Source: Pseudomonadota bacterium
GTDB taxonomy: Bacteria > Pseudomonadota > Gammaproteobacteria > Steroidobacterales > Steroidobacteraceae
Assembly: GCA_018241425.1 (NCBI GenBank)
Contig: JAFEDU010000001.1
Coordinates: 248,001 to 312,000, forward strand
Reading direction: 5' to 3'
DNA: 64,000 nucleotides
Shown: positions 26,846 through 36,133 of the stretch, in pieces
Layout of the letters: every line of letters begins with the position of its first letter
Numbering within the stretch: the first letter of the stretch is position 1
Program-made: the position numbers and the translations under genes
The notes under the pieces: generated by a model
Database searches by the model: none
Told to the model about the DNA's origin: nothing
What the model saw: the letters and a program-made list of their open reading frames with translations, nothing else

Positions 26846-29800
26846 ATGACCGGGCACGCTCCTCAACCTCAGGCACGCCCCGGCGCCGGACCGCTCGGCC
26901 TGCTGATGCTGCTGCTGGCCCTGATGCTGGCCACGCGGGCGCTCGCCCTCGACCCGCGCAACAACTTCGATCACCTCACCACGGGCTTCGAGCTTGTGGG
27001 CCAGCATCGCGACCTGCCGTGCGAGTCCTGCCATGCAAATGCGGTCTTCAAGGGGACCTCGCCCGAGTGTTCCGCGTGCCATGGCCTGGGCACCGCGATC
27101 CGGGCGACCGCGAAACCCTCGAACCACATCCTGACCACGGACCAGTGTGGCAGTTGCCATACCCCCGTGGGCTGGGCTCCGGCGGTCAACTTCGACCACT
27201 CGCAGACGCGCGGCAGCTGCTCGACCTGCCACAACGGCATACAGGCGCAGGGGAAGCCCCCCAACCATCTGGTGACGGACCTCGAATGCGACACCTGCCA
27301 TAACACGCTGACCTGGGCCGGAGCGGTGTTCTCGCACCAGGGCATCACCAGTGGCTGCGCCTCCTGCCACAACAACGTGCAGGCGCCGGGAATGCCCGCG
27401 AGCCACATCCCGGTCGGAACGGTGCCCTGCGAGGGCTGCCATTCCACGACCAATTTCACAACCTGGGCCGGCACCAAGATCAACCACGCGGCCGTCACGA
27501 AGAATACCTGCGCGAGCTGCCACGAGACGGCGGCTTACCTCGGGATGCACCCGAGCACCAACACGGCCGCCGGTGACTCCCGACCGCCCGTGGCGCTGGA
27601 CGCCAACCACCCGCGCAGCGGTGACTGCGGCCTGTGCCACGACACCACCTCGTTCGGCGCGAGCGCACTGCGGCCCGCCAACCACATTCCCACCAGCGCG
27701 CCCTGCTATCAGTGCCACACGACGCCTGCGGACTATCCCGTCTATTCGGTGGTCGGTACGCACCAGGGGGTCACCGGCTGCCTCAGCTGCCATGGGACCG
27801 GCGTCGGGCCCTTTGCCAATGTCGCACCGGTCCAGGCGCCCGCGAACCACATTCCCTTCGGCAGCCTCGATTGCAACGGGTCCGGCTGCCACACCACGGC
27901 CAACGTCGGCCCCGGAGGCTTTCACCTGGGCGCCGCATCGATCACCGCCCCGACGCTGACGGTGCCCGGTCACGCGACGGTCGCCGCTGCGGTGAGTGCC
28001 TGCGCGACCTGCCACGAGGCCGCCCCGTATCTCGGGATGCTGGTCAGCGGCACCGCTGCCGGTGACTCCCGGCCTCCGTCGACGCTGGACCCGAGTCATC
28101 CGACCACGGGTGATTGCGGCGCCTGCCACACGACCACGCCGACCTTTGCCGGCAACATCACCACGGCCACCAAGCCGGCCAATCACATCCCGACCAGTGC
28201 GCCGTGCGCGCAGTGCCATACGACCAGTGGCAACTACGCCCTCTACTCCCTGACGGGGACGCACCAGGGAGTCACCGGTTGCCTCAGCTGCCACGGGTCG
28301 GGCACGGGACCGTTCGCGAACGTCTCGATCGTCACTACACCCGCGAATCACATCCCCATCGGGAGCCTCGACTGCAACGGCGCGGGGTGCCACACGACCA
28401 CCAACGTCAATCCCGGCGGCTTCAAGCTCGGCACCGCGAACATCAATGCGCCGACCCTCACGGTCCCCGGCCACACGACGGTGGCAGCCGCCGTCGCCAG
28501 CTGCCAGACCTGCCACCAGAGCGCCACCTACCTCGGCATGCTCCCCGGCAGCGGGACGGTGGCCGGGGACTCACGCCCGTCGGCGGCGCTGGATTCCCTG
28601 CATCCCACCAGCGGTGATTGCAGCGGCTGTCATACGACGACGCCCACCTTCGGCACGGACATCACGGCCAGCGCAAAGCCGGCCAACCACATCCCGACCA
28701 CGGCCCCGTGCACCCAGTGCCACACGACGGGGAACAACTACGCGCAGTACTCCCTTACGGGCACCCACCAGGGGGTCACGGCCTGCCTCGCCTGCCATGG
28801 AAGCTCGGTTTCCGGAACGTTCGACATCAGTATCGTCACGACGCCGGGCAACCACATCCCGATCGGCGCCCTCGACTGCAACGGCTCGGGCTGCCATACG
28901 ACCGGTAACGTCAATCCCGGCGGGTTCAAGCTCGGCACCGCGAACATCAACAGCCCGACACTGACGGCGGCCGGGCATACCACGGTCTCGGCGGGGGTCG
29001 CGCTGTGCGCGACCTGCCACGAGAGCGCACCTTATCTTGGGATGATCGCCAGTTCCGCCACGGCCGCCGGCGACTCGCGGCCGACCCTGCTGGACAAGAA
29101 TCACCCGGCCACCGGGGACTGCGGCAATTGCCACGTCACCGTGCCGGTATTCGCCACCAACCTGCTGCCGACCGCGCCCAAGCCTGCCAACCACATACCA
29201 ACCACCGCGGTATGCGCCCAGTGCCACACGACCGCGGGCAACTTCGCGGTGTACTCCGTGACCGGCGTGCACCAGGGCGTCACGGCGTGCCTGAGCTGCC
29301 ACAGCCCGACCGTCGGGCCGTTCGTGAACGTCACCATCGTCACCACGCCGAGCAACCACATCCCGATCGGCACGCTCGACTGCAACGGCTCCGGGTGCCA
29401 CACGATCGCCAACGTCGCCCCCGGCGGGTTCAAGCTCGGTTCCCCCAGCATCACGGTCCCGACGCTGACCGTCGCCGGACACACGACGATTGCCGCGGCG
29501 GTGAGCGGCTGCCAGGGTTGTCACGAGACCGCGCCGTACCTGGGCATGCTCGCGAGCACCGCGACCGCGGCAGGCGATTCCCGTCCGACCAGCCTCGACA
29601 AGAGTCACCCGACCAGCGGTGACTGCAATGGCTGTCACACGACCACTCCGACCTTTGCCAGCGACCAGACCGGAGGCTCGGCGAAGCCTGCGAACCACAT
29701 CCCGACCAGTGCGCCGTGTGCGCAGTGTCATACAACCGCGGGCAACTACTCGCTGTACTCGGTGACCGGCACGCACCAGGGGTTGACCGCCTGTCTCGCC

Positions 29801-32122
29801 TGCCATGCCAGCGCGGTCGCGACGACCTTCGCCGGGGTCACGATCACCTCGACGCCCGGCAACCACATCCCGATTGGCACCCTCGACTGCAACGGCTCGG
29901 GCTGCCATACGCTCGCCAACCTGAATCCGGGCGGCTTCAAGCTCGGCAGCGCCAACATCAGTTCCCCGACGCTCACCGTCGGCGGGCACACCACGGTGGC
30001 GGCGGCAGTCACCGCCTGCCAGACGTGCCACGAGACTGCCCCCTACCTCGGGATGCTCGCGAGCACCGCGACCGCGGCGGGCGATTCGCGTCCGACGGCC
30101 CTGGACAAGAGCCATCCCACCAGTGGCGACTGTGGGGGCTGCCACACGACGGCTCCGGTATTCGCGAGCAACCAGACCGGTAACGCCAAGCCCGCCAACC
30201 ACATCCCGACCACGGCGGCATGCACCCAGTGCCACACCACCGCCGGCAACTACGGCGCTTACTCAGTGACCGGCGTGCACCAGGGCGTCACGGCGTGCCT
30301 CGCCTGCCATGCCCCGGCAGTGGCCACCACGTTCGCCAACGTGACGATTGTCACCACCCCGGGTAACCACATCCCGATCGCGACCCTCGACTGCAATGGC
30401 TCGGGCTGTCACACGCTCGCGAACGTCAATCCGGGCGGCTTCAAGCTGGGCACCGCCAACCTGACCGCGCCGACCCTGACGGTGGCCGGTCACACCACCA
30501 TCGCGAAGGCGGTCAGCGGCTGCCAGACCTGCCATGAGACGGCGCCCTACCTCGGCATGCTCGCAAGCACCGCGACCGCAGCCGGCGACTCGCGCCCCAC
30601 GGCGTTCGACAAGAACCACCCGACGACCGGGGACTGCAACGGCTGCCACACCACGACCCCGACGTTCACGAGCAACGTCACCTCGGGAAGCAAGCCCACC
30701 AACCACATCCCCACCAGCGCCCCGTGCGGCCAATGCCATACGACGGCCGGCAACTACGCTGCCTACGTGATGGGCGCGACGGGCCATACGGGCATCACGA
30801 GCAACTGCGCGCTGTGCCACGCGTACGGCCTGAGCTTCTACAACATGGCGCCGCCGACGCTCAAAGAGCCGGCCTCGGGGGCCACCGGGCACATCCCGGC
30901 GGTTGCCCCCAACGGCACCGGCGCGTTCGCCTGCGAGTCGTGCCATTCCCCCACGGCATTCACGAGCTTCTCCGGGACGGTGATGAAGCACGCCGTGGTC
31001 AAGTCGATGAAGTGCGACAGCTGTCATGAGTATGGGATGAGATGGCAGACCAACGCGGGAGTGCAGCTGTGGACGCGGCCGTCCACGAACCACCACGCGG
31101 GACAGGACTGCGGCGGCTCCGGCTGCCACACGGCGCGCGACAAACTCGCCATCGGCCGGCCGCAGGTCCGGGGCACGGCGTCCCGCACGAGCCTCACGAC
31201 CGGCGCCTCGGCCGGCACCTCGCGTCCGCCTGCCGGGGGCGCGGCGCCCGCGGCAGGCGCCCTCGCGCCGGCCGGGGGCCACCCGGAAGGCATGAGCGCG
31301 GTCTGCAGCACCTGCCACGCAACCCCCGCCGGGCACCTCGCCACGAGTACCAGCTGCCAGAGCTGCCACGGACTTACCGCGTGGCTTCCGGCGCGTGTCG
31401 AGCACCTGCAGGTGCGCGGTGCGTGCATCGCCTGCCACAACTCCCGCACGGTCGCCGGCAAGACTGCCCACCACGTGGCCTCCACGGATGCGTGTGCAGC
31501 CTGTCATACGACCAACGCGTGGACACCGGCGCGGGTCGAGCACGCTCAACTGACCGGGCACGCAAGCTGCGCCGCCTGCCACGACGGCCTGCACGCCACC
31601 GGCGTGCCGCGCATGCACCTGCAGACCCCCCAGGCGTGCGACAGCTGCCATGGAACCCTCGCGTGGCTCCCCGCGCGGGTGGACCACACGCGTCTCACCC
31701 AGGCATGCCGGACCTGCCACGCCAACCTCACCGCCAGCCTGTCCACCCACCTGCGCAGCAACCTGGACTGTGCATCGTGCCATGCGTACCCGGACTGGAC
31801 GGCCGTGCACTTCGTGCATACGGCTGCGGCCTACCCGGCCGGCCACCGCAACGCGCTGCAGTGCGCCAGCTGCCATACGACCCCGGACAGCCGCGTGACC
31901 TACAGCAGCCCCGCCAGTGCGGGCAGCTGCGCCGGATGTCACGCGAACGGCTTTAGGCCCGCGGCCCATCCGCAGGTTGCGCGCGGAGAGAACTACAGCG
32001 CCACGCAACTCGCCAACTGCAGCGGCGCGTGCCACGTCTACTCCGATCCGGCCCATACCCGCATCGTGCGCAGCATGCCCGGCCCCTATCACAAGGCCTC
32101 GGATGCGAGCTTCAGGCACTGA
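26846..32122 (+). CDS. Giant multiheme cytochrome, 55 candidate heme sites
   Basis: The product is 1758 residues. An N-terminal signal peptide (LLMLLLALMLATRALA) targets it to the periplasm or beyond. I count 47 CXXCH, seven CX4CH (six CNG[SA]GCH in the repeats and one CGGSGCH near residue 1420) and one CX3CH (CSGACH near the end). Residues about 220-1300 are six tandem repeats of about 168 residues, each with four CXXCH and one CX4CH. Each site is preceded by a conserved His (NHIP, THQG, GHTT, SHPT). The last 300 residues hold a different 10-heme module with WLPARVEH repeats. The ATG at 26846 is chosen because it starts the signal peptide; the upstream frame is a shadow of the 21-heme gene. 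Confidence 0.94.
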   Translation: MTGHAPQPQARPGAGPLGLLMLLLALMLATRALALDPRNNFDHLTTGFELVGQHRDLPCESCHANAVFKGTSPECSACHGLGTAIRATAKPSNHILTTDQCGSCHTPVGWAPAVNFDHSQTRGSCSTCHNGIQAQGKPPNHLVTDLECDTCHNTLTWAGAVFSHQGITSGCASCHNNVQAPGMPASHIPVGTVPCEGCHSTTNFTTWAGTKINHAAVTKNTCASCHETAAYLGMHPSTNTAAGDSRPPVALDANHPRSGDCGLCHDTTSFGASALRPANHIPTSAPCYQCHTTPADYPVYSVVGTHQGVTGCLSCHGTGVGPFANVAPVQAPANHIPFGSLDCNGSGCHTTANVGPGGFHLGAASITAPTLTVPGHATVAAAVSACATCHEAAPYLGMLVSGTAAGDSRPPSTLDPSHPTTGDCGACHTTTPTFAGNITTATKPANHIPTSAPCAQCHTTSGNYALYSLTGTHQGVTGCLSCHGSGTGPFANVSIVTTPANHIPIGSLDCNGAGCHTTTNVNPGGFKLGTANINAPTLTVPGHTTVAAAVASCQTCHQSATYLGMLPGSGTVAGDSRPSAALDSLHPTSGDCSGCHTTTPTFGTDITASAKPANHIPTTAPCTQCHTTGNNYAQYSLTGTHQGVTACLACHGSSVSGTFDISIVTTPGNHIPIGALDCNGSGCHTTGNVNPGGFKLGTANINSPTLTAAGHTTVSAGVALCATCHESAPYLGMIASSATAAGDSRPTLLDKNHPATGDCGNCHVTVPVFATNLLPTAPKPANHIPTTAVCAQCHTTAGNFAVYSVTGVHQGVTACLSCHSPTVGPFVNVTIVTTPSNHIPIGTLDCNGSGCHTIANVAPGGFKLGSPSITVPTLTVAGHTTIAAAVSGCQGCHETAPYLGMLASTATAAGDSRPTSLDKSHPTSGDCNGCHTTTPTFASDQTGGSAKPANHIPTSAPCAQCHTTAGNYSLYSVTGTHQGLTACLACHASAVATTFAGVTITSTPGNHIPIGTLDCNGSGCHTLANLNPGGFKLGSANISSPTLTVGGHTTVAAAVTACQTCHETAPYLGMLASTATAAGDSRPTALDKSHPTSGDCGGCHTTAPVFASNQTGNAKPANHIPTTAACTQCHTTAGNYGAYSVTGVHQGVTACLACHAPAVATTFANVTIVTTPGNHIPIATLDCNGSGCHTLANVNPGGFKLGTANLTAPTLTVAGHTTIAKAVSGCQTCHETAPYLGMLASTATAAGDSRPTAFDKNHPTTGDCNGCHTTTPTFTSNVTSGSKPTNHIPTSAPCGQCHTTAGNYAAYVMGATGHTGITSNCALCHAYGLSFYNMAPPTLKEPASGATGHIPAVAPNGTGAFACESCHSPTAFTSFSGTVMKHAVVKSMKCDSCHEYGMRWQTNAGVQLWTRPSTNHHAGQDCGGSGCHTARDKLAIGRPQVRGTASRTSLTTGASAGTSRPPAGGAAPAAGALAPAGGHPEGMSAVCSTCHATPAGHLATSTSCQSCHGLTAWLPARVEHLQVRGACIACHNSRTVAGKTAHHVASTDACAACHTTNAWTPARVEHAQLTGHASCAACHDGLHATGVPRMHLQTPQACDSCHGTLAWLPARVDHTRLTQACRTCHANLTASLSTHLRSNLDCASCHAYPDWTAVHFVHTAAAYPAGHRNALQCASCHTTPDSRVTYSSPASAGSCAGCHANGFRPAAHPQVARGENYSATQLANCSGACHVYSDPAHTRIVRSMPGPYHKASDASFRH
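27509..30740 (+). repeat. Tandem ~504-bp coding repeats of the giant cytochrome
   Basis: Using the CNG[SA]GCH codons as markers (27872, 28373, 28877, 29381, 29888, 30392), the spacings are 501, 504, 504, 507 and 504 bases. Six full units and a partial seventh are present, with high DNA similarity. All differences keep the reading frame. Confidence 0.92.
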
Positions 32123-34568
32123 GTTCCGACACTGGCGGGCGCTGCTGCTGCTCGCCCTCGCCCCCGCTGCCCAGGCCCAGTTCTCCCCGCTGAGCGTGCC
32201 GCGGCTGGCTGACGTCATCCAGGTCGACCAGAGCGATGAGCGCACCGACGTCACGATGCTGTTCAACTGCTCGATGCGGCTGATCACGACCATCCCTGCG
32301 AGCGAGGGTGCCGAGGTCCACATCCAGCTCGCGCCCGGGTCGGACTGCGGCATGAGCCCGGTGGGCCAGGTGGCGCCCGAATCGCCGCCGATCTCCGGCG
32401 GCAGCTCGTTGCTCACGGCCGCGCGCCTCGAATCCCTCGCCCCCGGCCAGGTGACGCTCACCCTGTCGTTCGCCAAGCCGGAGCGCTTCGTGATCGCGCA
32501 AGGCGTCGACCCGCGCGGGCTGCGCATGCGCCTGGTCGACCACCACGCCTCCGGGGGCAACATCCGCGTCTCCGTGCCCGAAGACTCGACGGCCGGCTAT
32601 GCGGTGAACCTTGACTCCCAGCCGACGACCTTCACCCCCGAGGCCATCGCGCTCGCGGGCGAGCGCCTGCATGTCCCGGTCTACGTCTCCGAGACCAGCG
32701 TCGAGGGGCAGCGCTGGTACCGCCTGCGCGCAGGTCCCATCGAGCATCGCGCAGATGCGGACGCGCTACTCGCCCGCGCCCTCGGTGACTATCCCCGCGC
32801 GTGGCTCGCCATCGGCGACGATGCGGCGACCACGGCCGACGGCGGGACCCGCGGCGGTGCACCGGCGCCGCGCGTGGAGCGCATCGGCAGCGATCCACCG
32901 CTGCCGGATGAGGAGCGCGCGGCGCTGCTGCGCGAGTCGCGTACGGCGATGGCCGCGCGCGACTATGACCACGCCATCGCCCTGCTGACCAAGCTGCAGC
33001 GCCAGCCCGAATATCCCGCCCGGGCGCAGGCCCAGGAACTGCTTGGGCTGGCGCGCGAGCGTGCCGGACAACTGACCCATGCCAAGGCGGAGTATGAGGA
33101 GTATCTGCGCCTCTACCCGCACGGGGAGGCCGCCGAGCGTGTCGCGCTCAGGCTGCGCATCCTGCGCGCCGCCGAGGAGAAGGCCCGCACCGGCCGCGAG
33201 CCGGCGGCCGCCAGCGCCCGCTGGGACCTGTCCGGCGGTTTCTCCCAGACCGGGCGCTACGACAACACCCGCGTGACCGCCGGTACGCCGCCGCCGAACT
33301 CCGGTGCGCCCGTGGCCCCCGAGACCGACACCGCCAATGCGCTGTTCACGGACGTCGACCTTCTGCTGCGGCGTCGCAGCGATACCCTGGACTGGATCGG
33401 CCGGCTGAGCGCGGGCTACGACAAGATCTTCGGGCAGCAGGCCTTCGGCAACAGCACGCGCGTCAGCCTGGCCTCGCTGGAGGTCGTGGACCGCCCCATG
33501 GGACTCCTCGCGCGCGTGGGCCGCCAGGCGCAAAGCACCGACGGCATCCTCGGCACGTTCGACGGCATCCTCGTGTCCTGGCAATTCCGGCCGGCATGGG
33601 CGGTATCGGCGGCCGCGGGCTACCCGGTGCAGCAGCTCACCCTGGCGCCGCAGACGCAGGAGCGGTTCGAGTCACTGGCGCTCGGTTATGCGCCCCCGGG
33701 CGCGCACTGGGACGGCAGCGTGTTTGCCTCGCTGCAGCAGTGGGGCAACCTGCACGACCGGCAGGGGGTGGGCGTGCAGTCGCGTTACCTCACCGGGCTC
33801 ATGACGCTGGTGACGGTCGTCGACTACGACACCTTCTACCATTCCCTCAACACCGCAAGCCTGGTCGGCACCCTGCAGCTGCCGGCGCGCTTCAGCGTGA
33901 GCTTCGATGCCGAGCACCGCAACTCGCCGGTGCTCACCACGCACAATGCCCTCATCGGGCAGACGGTGTCGGACCTGGCGGGCCTCGAGCAGCTCTTCAC
34001 GCCCGACCAGATCTACCAGCTGGCACGCGACCGCACGGCGACCAGCAGCCTGTACAGCCTCACGGCCAGCAAGCCGCTCGGCGAGCGCTTCCAGCTCACG
34101 GCCATCGTATCGGCGAGCCAGATCGGGGCGACCCCGGCATCGGGAGGGGTGGATGCCGTGCCCGCGACCGGCCTGCTTATGACCTACCAGGCCCAGGCCT
34201 ATGCCTCCAACTTCTGGCTGAACGGCGACTTCAACGTGCTGACGCTGACGCACGGCGCCACCGAGGTCGGCACCATCGACTCGATCTCCTACAACACCCG
34301 CTTCCCGATCGGCGGCGCGTGGCGACTCGGCCCGCGCATCTCCATCGATCGCCTGAGCGGGCTGAGTGACGGCAGTACCCAGACCAGCTACATCCCGTCC
34401 GTATTGCTTGACTACCAGCGCGGGCTCAAGCTGCTGCAGCTGGAGGTGGGAGGCCAGCTCGGCCAGCGCGAGGCATTCGTTCAGCTCCCGAACGGCACTT
34501 TCGTTCAGACCCAGAACACGACGCGCTACTATGTGAGCCTCTCCTACCGTATCGGCTTCCAGCATTGA
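32103..34568 (+). CDS. Outer-membrane beta-barrel protein with SPOR and TPR domains
   Basis: The product is 821 residues; the ATG at 32103 lies 20 bases inside the end of the cytochrome gene and starts a signal peptide (HWRALLLLALAPAAQAQ). Residues about 40-160 form a beta domain (AMIN-like, weak). A SPOR-like segment is at about 188-240 (VPVYVSETSVEGQRWYRLRAG), which in known proteins binds denuded peptidoglycan. TPR helices span 280-358. From about 372 to the end the sequence alternates in beta strands with aromatic girdles and ends YYVSLSYRIGFQH, like an outer-membrane barrel. It is not recognisably MtrB. It could thread or dock the giant cytochrome. Confidence 0.75.
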   Translation: MRASGTEFRHWRALLLLALAPAAQAQFSPLSVPRLADVIQVDQSDERTDVTMLFNCSMRLITTIPASEGAEVHIQLAPGSDCGMSPVGQVAPESPPISGGSSLLTAARLESLAPGQVTLTLSFAKPERFVIAQGVDPRGLRMRLVDHHASGGNIRVSVPEDSTAGYAVNLDSQPTTFTPEAIALAGERLHVPVYVSETSVEGQRWYRLRAGPIEHRADADALLARALGDYPRAWLAIGDDAATTADGGTRGGAPAPRVERIGSDPPLPDEERAALLRESRTAMAARDYDHAIALLTKLQRQPEYPARAQAQELLGLARERAGQLTHAKAEYEEYLRLYPHGEAAERVALRLRILRAAEEKARTGREPAAASARWDLSGGFSQTGRYDNTRVTAGTPPPNSGAPVAPETDTANALFTDVDLLLRRRSDTLDWIGRLSAGYDKIFGQQAFGNSTRVSLASLEVVDRPMGLLARVGRQAQSTDGILGTFDGILVSWQFRPAWAVSAAAGYPVQQLTLAPQTQERFESLALGYAPPGAHWDGSVFASLQQWGNLHDRQGVGVQSRYLTGLMTLVTVVDYDTFYHSLNTASLVGTLQLPARFSVSFDAEHRNSPVLTTHNALIGQTVSDLAGLEQLFTPDQIYQLARDRTATSSLYSLTASKPLGERFQLTAIVSASQIGATPASGGVDAVPATGLLMTYQAQAYASNFWLNGDFNVLTLTHGATEVGTIDSISYNTRFPIGGAWRLGPRISIDRLSGLSDGSTQTSYIPSVLLDYQRGLKLLQLEVGGQLGQREAFVQLPNGTFVQTQNTTRYYVSLSYRIGFQH

Positions 34569-35173
34569 CAACCCGGGGATCCAAGCACGCGGCGGGCATC
34601 GGGCTGCTCGCGCTCGTGGCACTGACGTTCTGGTCGCGCCTCGAGGCAAGTCAGCCGCCCCTGGAATACCTCGATGAGCAGACCGCCGCGTACCTCACGG
34701 TCGTGTCCGAGCCGCTGGTCTTTTCCTACGAGCGGCGCGAGCTCGCCGCCAATGCACGCGACTACGTGACGCTCGCCGCGGCCGCGGTCAACCGGGCCGG
34801 CAAGGTGCGTTACGTGCTCATCGGCTACGTCTGGTCGACCATCGATCCGCGCGTGCGGCAGACGCCGCCTCCGGACCCGCAGTCCTTCCACCTGCAGGCC
34901 GACGACCGCCGCATCGACCTGAAGCTGATCGGGCACTCCCCGGAAGCCGCCGGCGTCGGACTGCACATCCACGCCCCGCCGGGGACCAGCGTCGATCCCA
35001 ACGTGTATGCCGCCGACCTCGCGACCCTGCGCTTCCTGAGCGCCGCGCACCGGCTGGTGCTGGTCAGCGAGACCGAACAGACCGCGCTCCCCTATGCACT
35101 GTGGAGTGACCGGCGGCCCGAACTGCGCGCGCTCGTGCAGTCCCTCGAGGGCAGCGCACCGAAAGTGCGGTGA
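34565..35173 (+). CDS. Hypothetical exported protein at the end of the cytochrome operon
   Basis: The product is 202 residues. The start is TTG, overlapping the preceding stop (TTGA). An N-terminal hydrophobic stretch (AAGIGLLALVALTFWSRLEA) is a signal peptide or anchor. The rest is an alpha/beta domain without cysteines (ARDYVTLAAAAVNRAGK, YVLIGYVWSTIDPR). I do not recognise the family. Coupling to the barrel gene suggests a role in the same conduit. Confidence 0.7.
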   Translation: MTTRGSKHAAGIGLLALVALTFWSRLEASQPPLEYLDEQTAAYLTVVSEPLVFSYERRELAANARDYVTLAAAAVNRAGKVRYVLIGYVWSTIDPRVRQTPPPDPQSFHLQADDRRIDLKLIGHSPEAAGVGLHIHAPPGTSVDPNVYAADLATLRFLSAAHRLVLVSETEQTALPYALWSDRRPELRALVQSLEGSAPKVR

Positions 35174-35376
35174 TACGCGCCGATCCCCCGACGCGAATTG
35201 TCCGCAAATGAGAAGCATTCCGTAGACGTGCGCCGCGCCGTGTCGCCGGTCGGCAACAACAACACGGATGACGGCAACGCGCGCATGATTCCAACACGGG
35301 CAACCAGGGTGGACGCGGACATGGTAGGGATATCCCCCAGAGCAATCCCCCACGGCTTCGCCTACGCTTCGACTCC
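35174..35376. promoter_or_regulatory. Intergenic region upstream of the first LuxR-type regulator
   Basis: This 203-base region holds no gene. It contains the palindrome at 35327-35336 and probably the regulator promoter. Confidence 0.4.
35326..35339. promoter_or_regulatory. Palindrome GGGATATCCC
   Basis: A perfect 10-bp palindrome (35327-35336) lies about 40 bases ahead of the regulator start, related to GGGGTATTCCCC at 22684. It is a candidate autoregulatory LuxR-family site. Confidence 0.35.
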
Positions 35377-36102
35377 GTGAGCTATCCGGCGGACGACCAT
35401 TCCATGGGGGACCAGGCGCGCACAGCCAGCTCCCGCAACGAAGACAGCGACTCGCACGACCCGCCCGCGCGCATCAGGATCGTGGTGATCGACCAGGCCG
35501 GCATCCTGCGCGATGGCCTCGTCGCCCTGCTCGAGACCGAGCCGGCCTTCTCCGTGGCGGGCGTTGCCGCATCGCGGCGCGATGCGCTCACGACCATCGC
35601 CGCCTGCAGCCCCGGCGTGGTGTTGATGGACTTCTCGATCGCGATGAAGACCGACCCCGAAACGGTGGCGCTCCTGAAGAAGCGCTGGCCCGACATGCGG
35701 GTGGTCGTGGTGTCGCTGCGCCAGGAGGAGTATCTGATCGAGTCGGCACTGCGCGCCGGGGCGGATGGCTACGTGCTCAAGATGGACACGCACACCGACC
35801 TGTTCAACGCGGTGAGGCGGGCGGCACTGGGGAAGGGCTACCTGAGCCCGCGGGTCCTGGAGAACCTGGCCAATCCCCAGCAGCGCACGACCGGGCGAAC
35901 CGGCGCCGCACCGGTACTTACCTCGCGCGAACAGGAAGTGATCACGCTGATCGCGCGCGGACACCGTACGCGCGAGATTGCGCACCAGATGTCCCTGAGC
36001 CACAAGACGGTGGAGAAGCACCGTACCAACCTCATGCGCAAGCTCGGTCTGCGCTCGGCGGCCGCGGTGGCCGCATACGCCATCACCCACGGTTACCTGT
36101 AA
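35377..36102 (+). CDS. NarL/LuxR-type response regulator with atypical receiver
   Basis: The product is 241 residues from a GTG at 35377; ATG 35404 is an alternative and neither has a ribosome-binding site. The receiver domain (about 32-145) has the phospho-acceptor Asp in VVLMDFSIA and the Lys in GYVLKMD, but the usual acidic pair reads IDQ, one acid lost. The C-terminal HTH (about 180-241) carries LTSREQEVITLIARG and SHKTVEKHRTNLMRKLG. It lies just downstream of the cytochrome operon with no kinase nearby. A close paralogue is at 47407. Confidence 0.88.
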   Translation: MSYPADDHSMGDQARTASSRNEDSDSHDPPARIRIVVIDQAGILRDGLVALLETEPAFSVAGVAASRRDALTTIAACSPGVVLMDFSIAMKTDPETVALLKKRWPDMRVVVVSLRQEEYLIESALRAGADGYVLKMDTHTDLFNAVRRAALGKGYLSPRVLENLANPQQRTTGRTGAAPVLTSREQEVITLIARGHRTREIAHQMSLSHKTVEKHRTNLMRKLGLRSAAAVAAYAITHGYL

Positions 36103-36133
36103 ACGTGGGCCTGCGAGGGCCGCATCCCGGGGG

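Noticed and set aside
27509..30740. Regular repeats that might be a CRISPR array
   Set aside because: Period is about 504 bases, coding, without spacers; no cas genes nearby.
26492..32563. Long minus-strand open frames (554-766 residues) opposite the cytochrome genes
   Set aside because: They are Arg/Gly/Ala-rich mirror frames of GC-rich coding DNA with no domain, while the plus strand shows heme motifs throughout.
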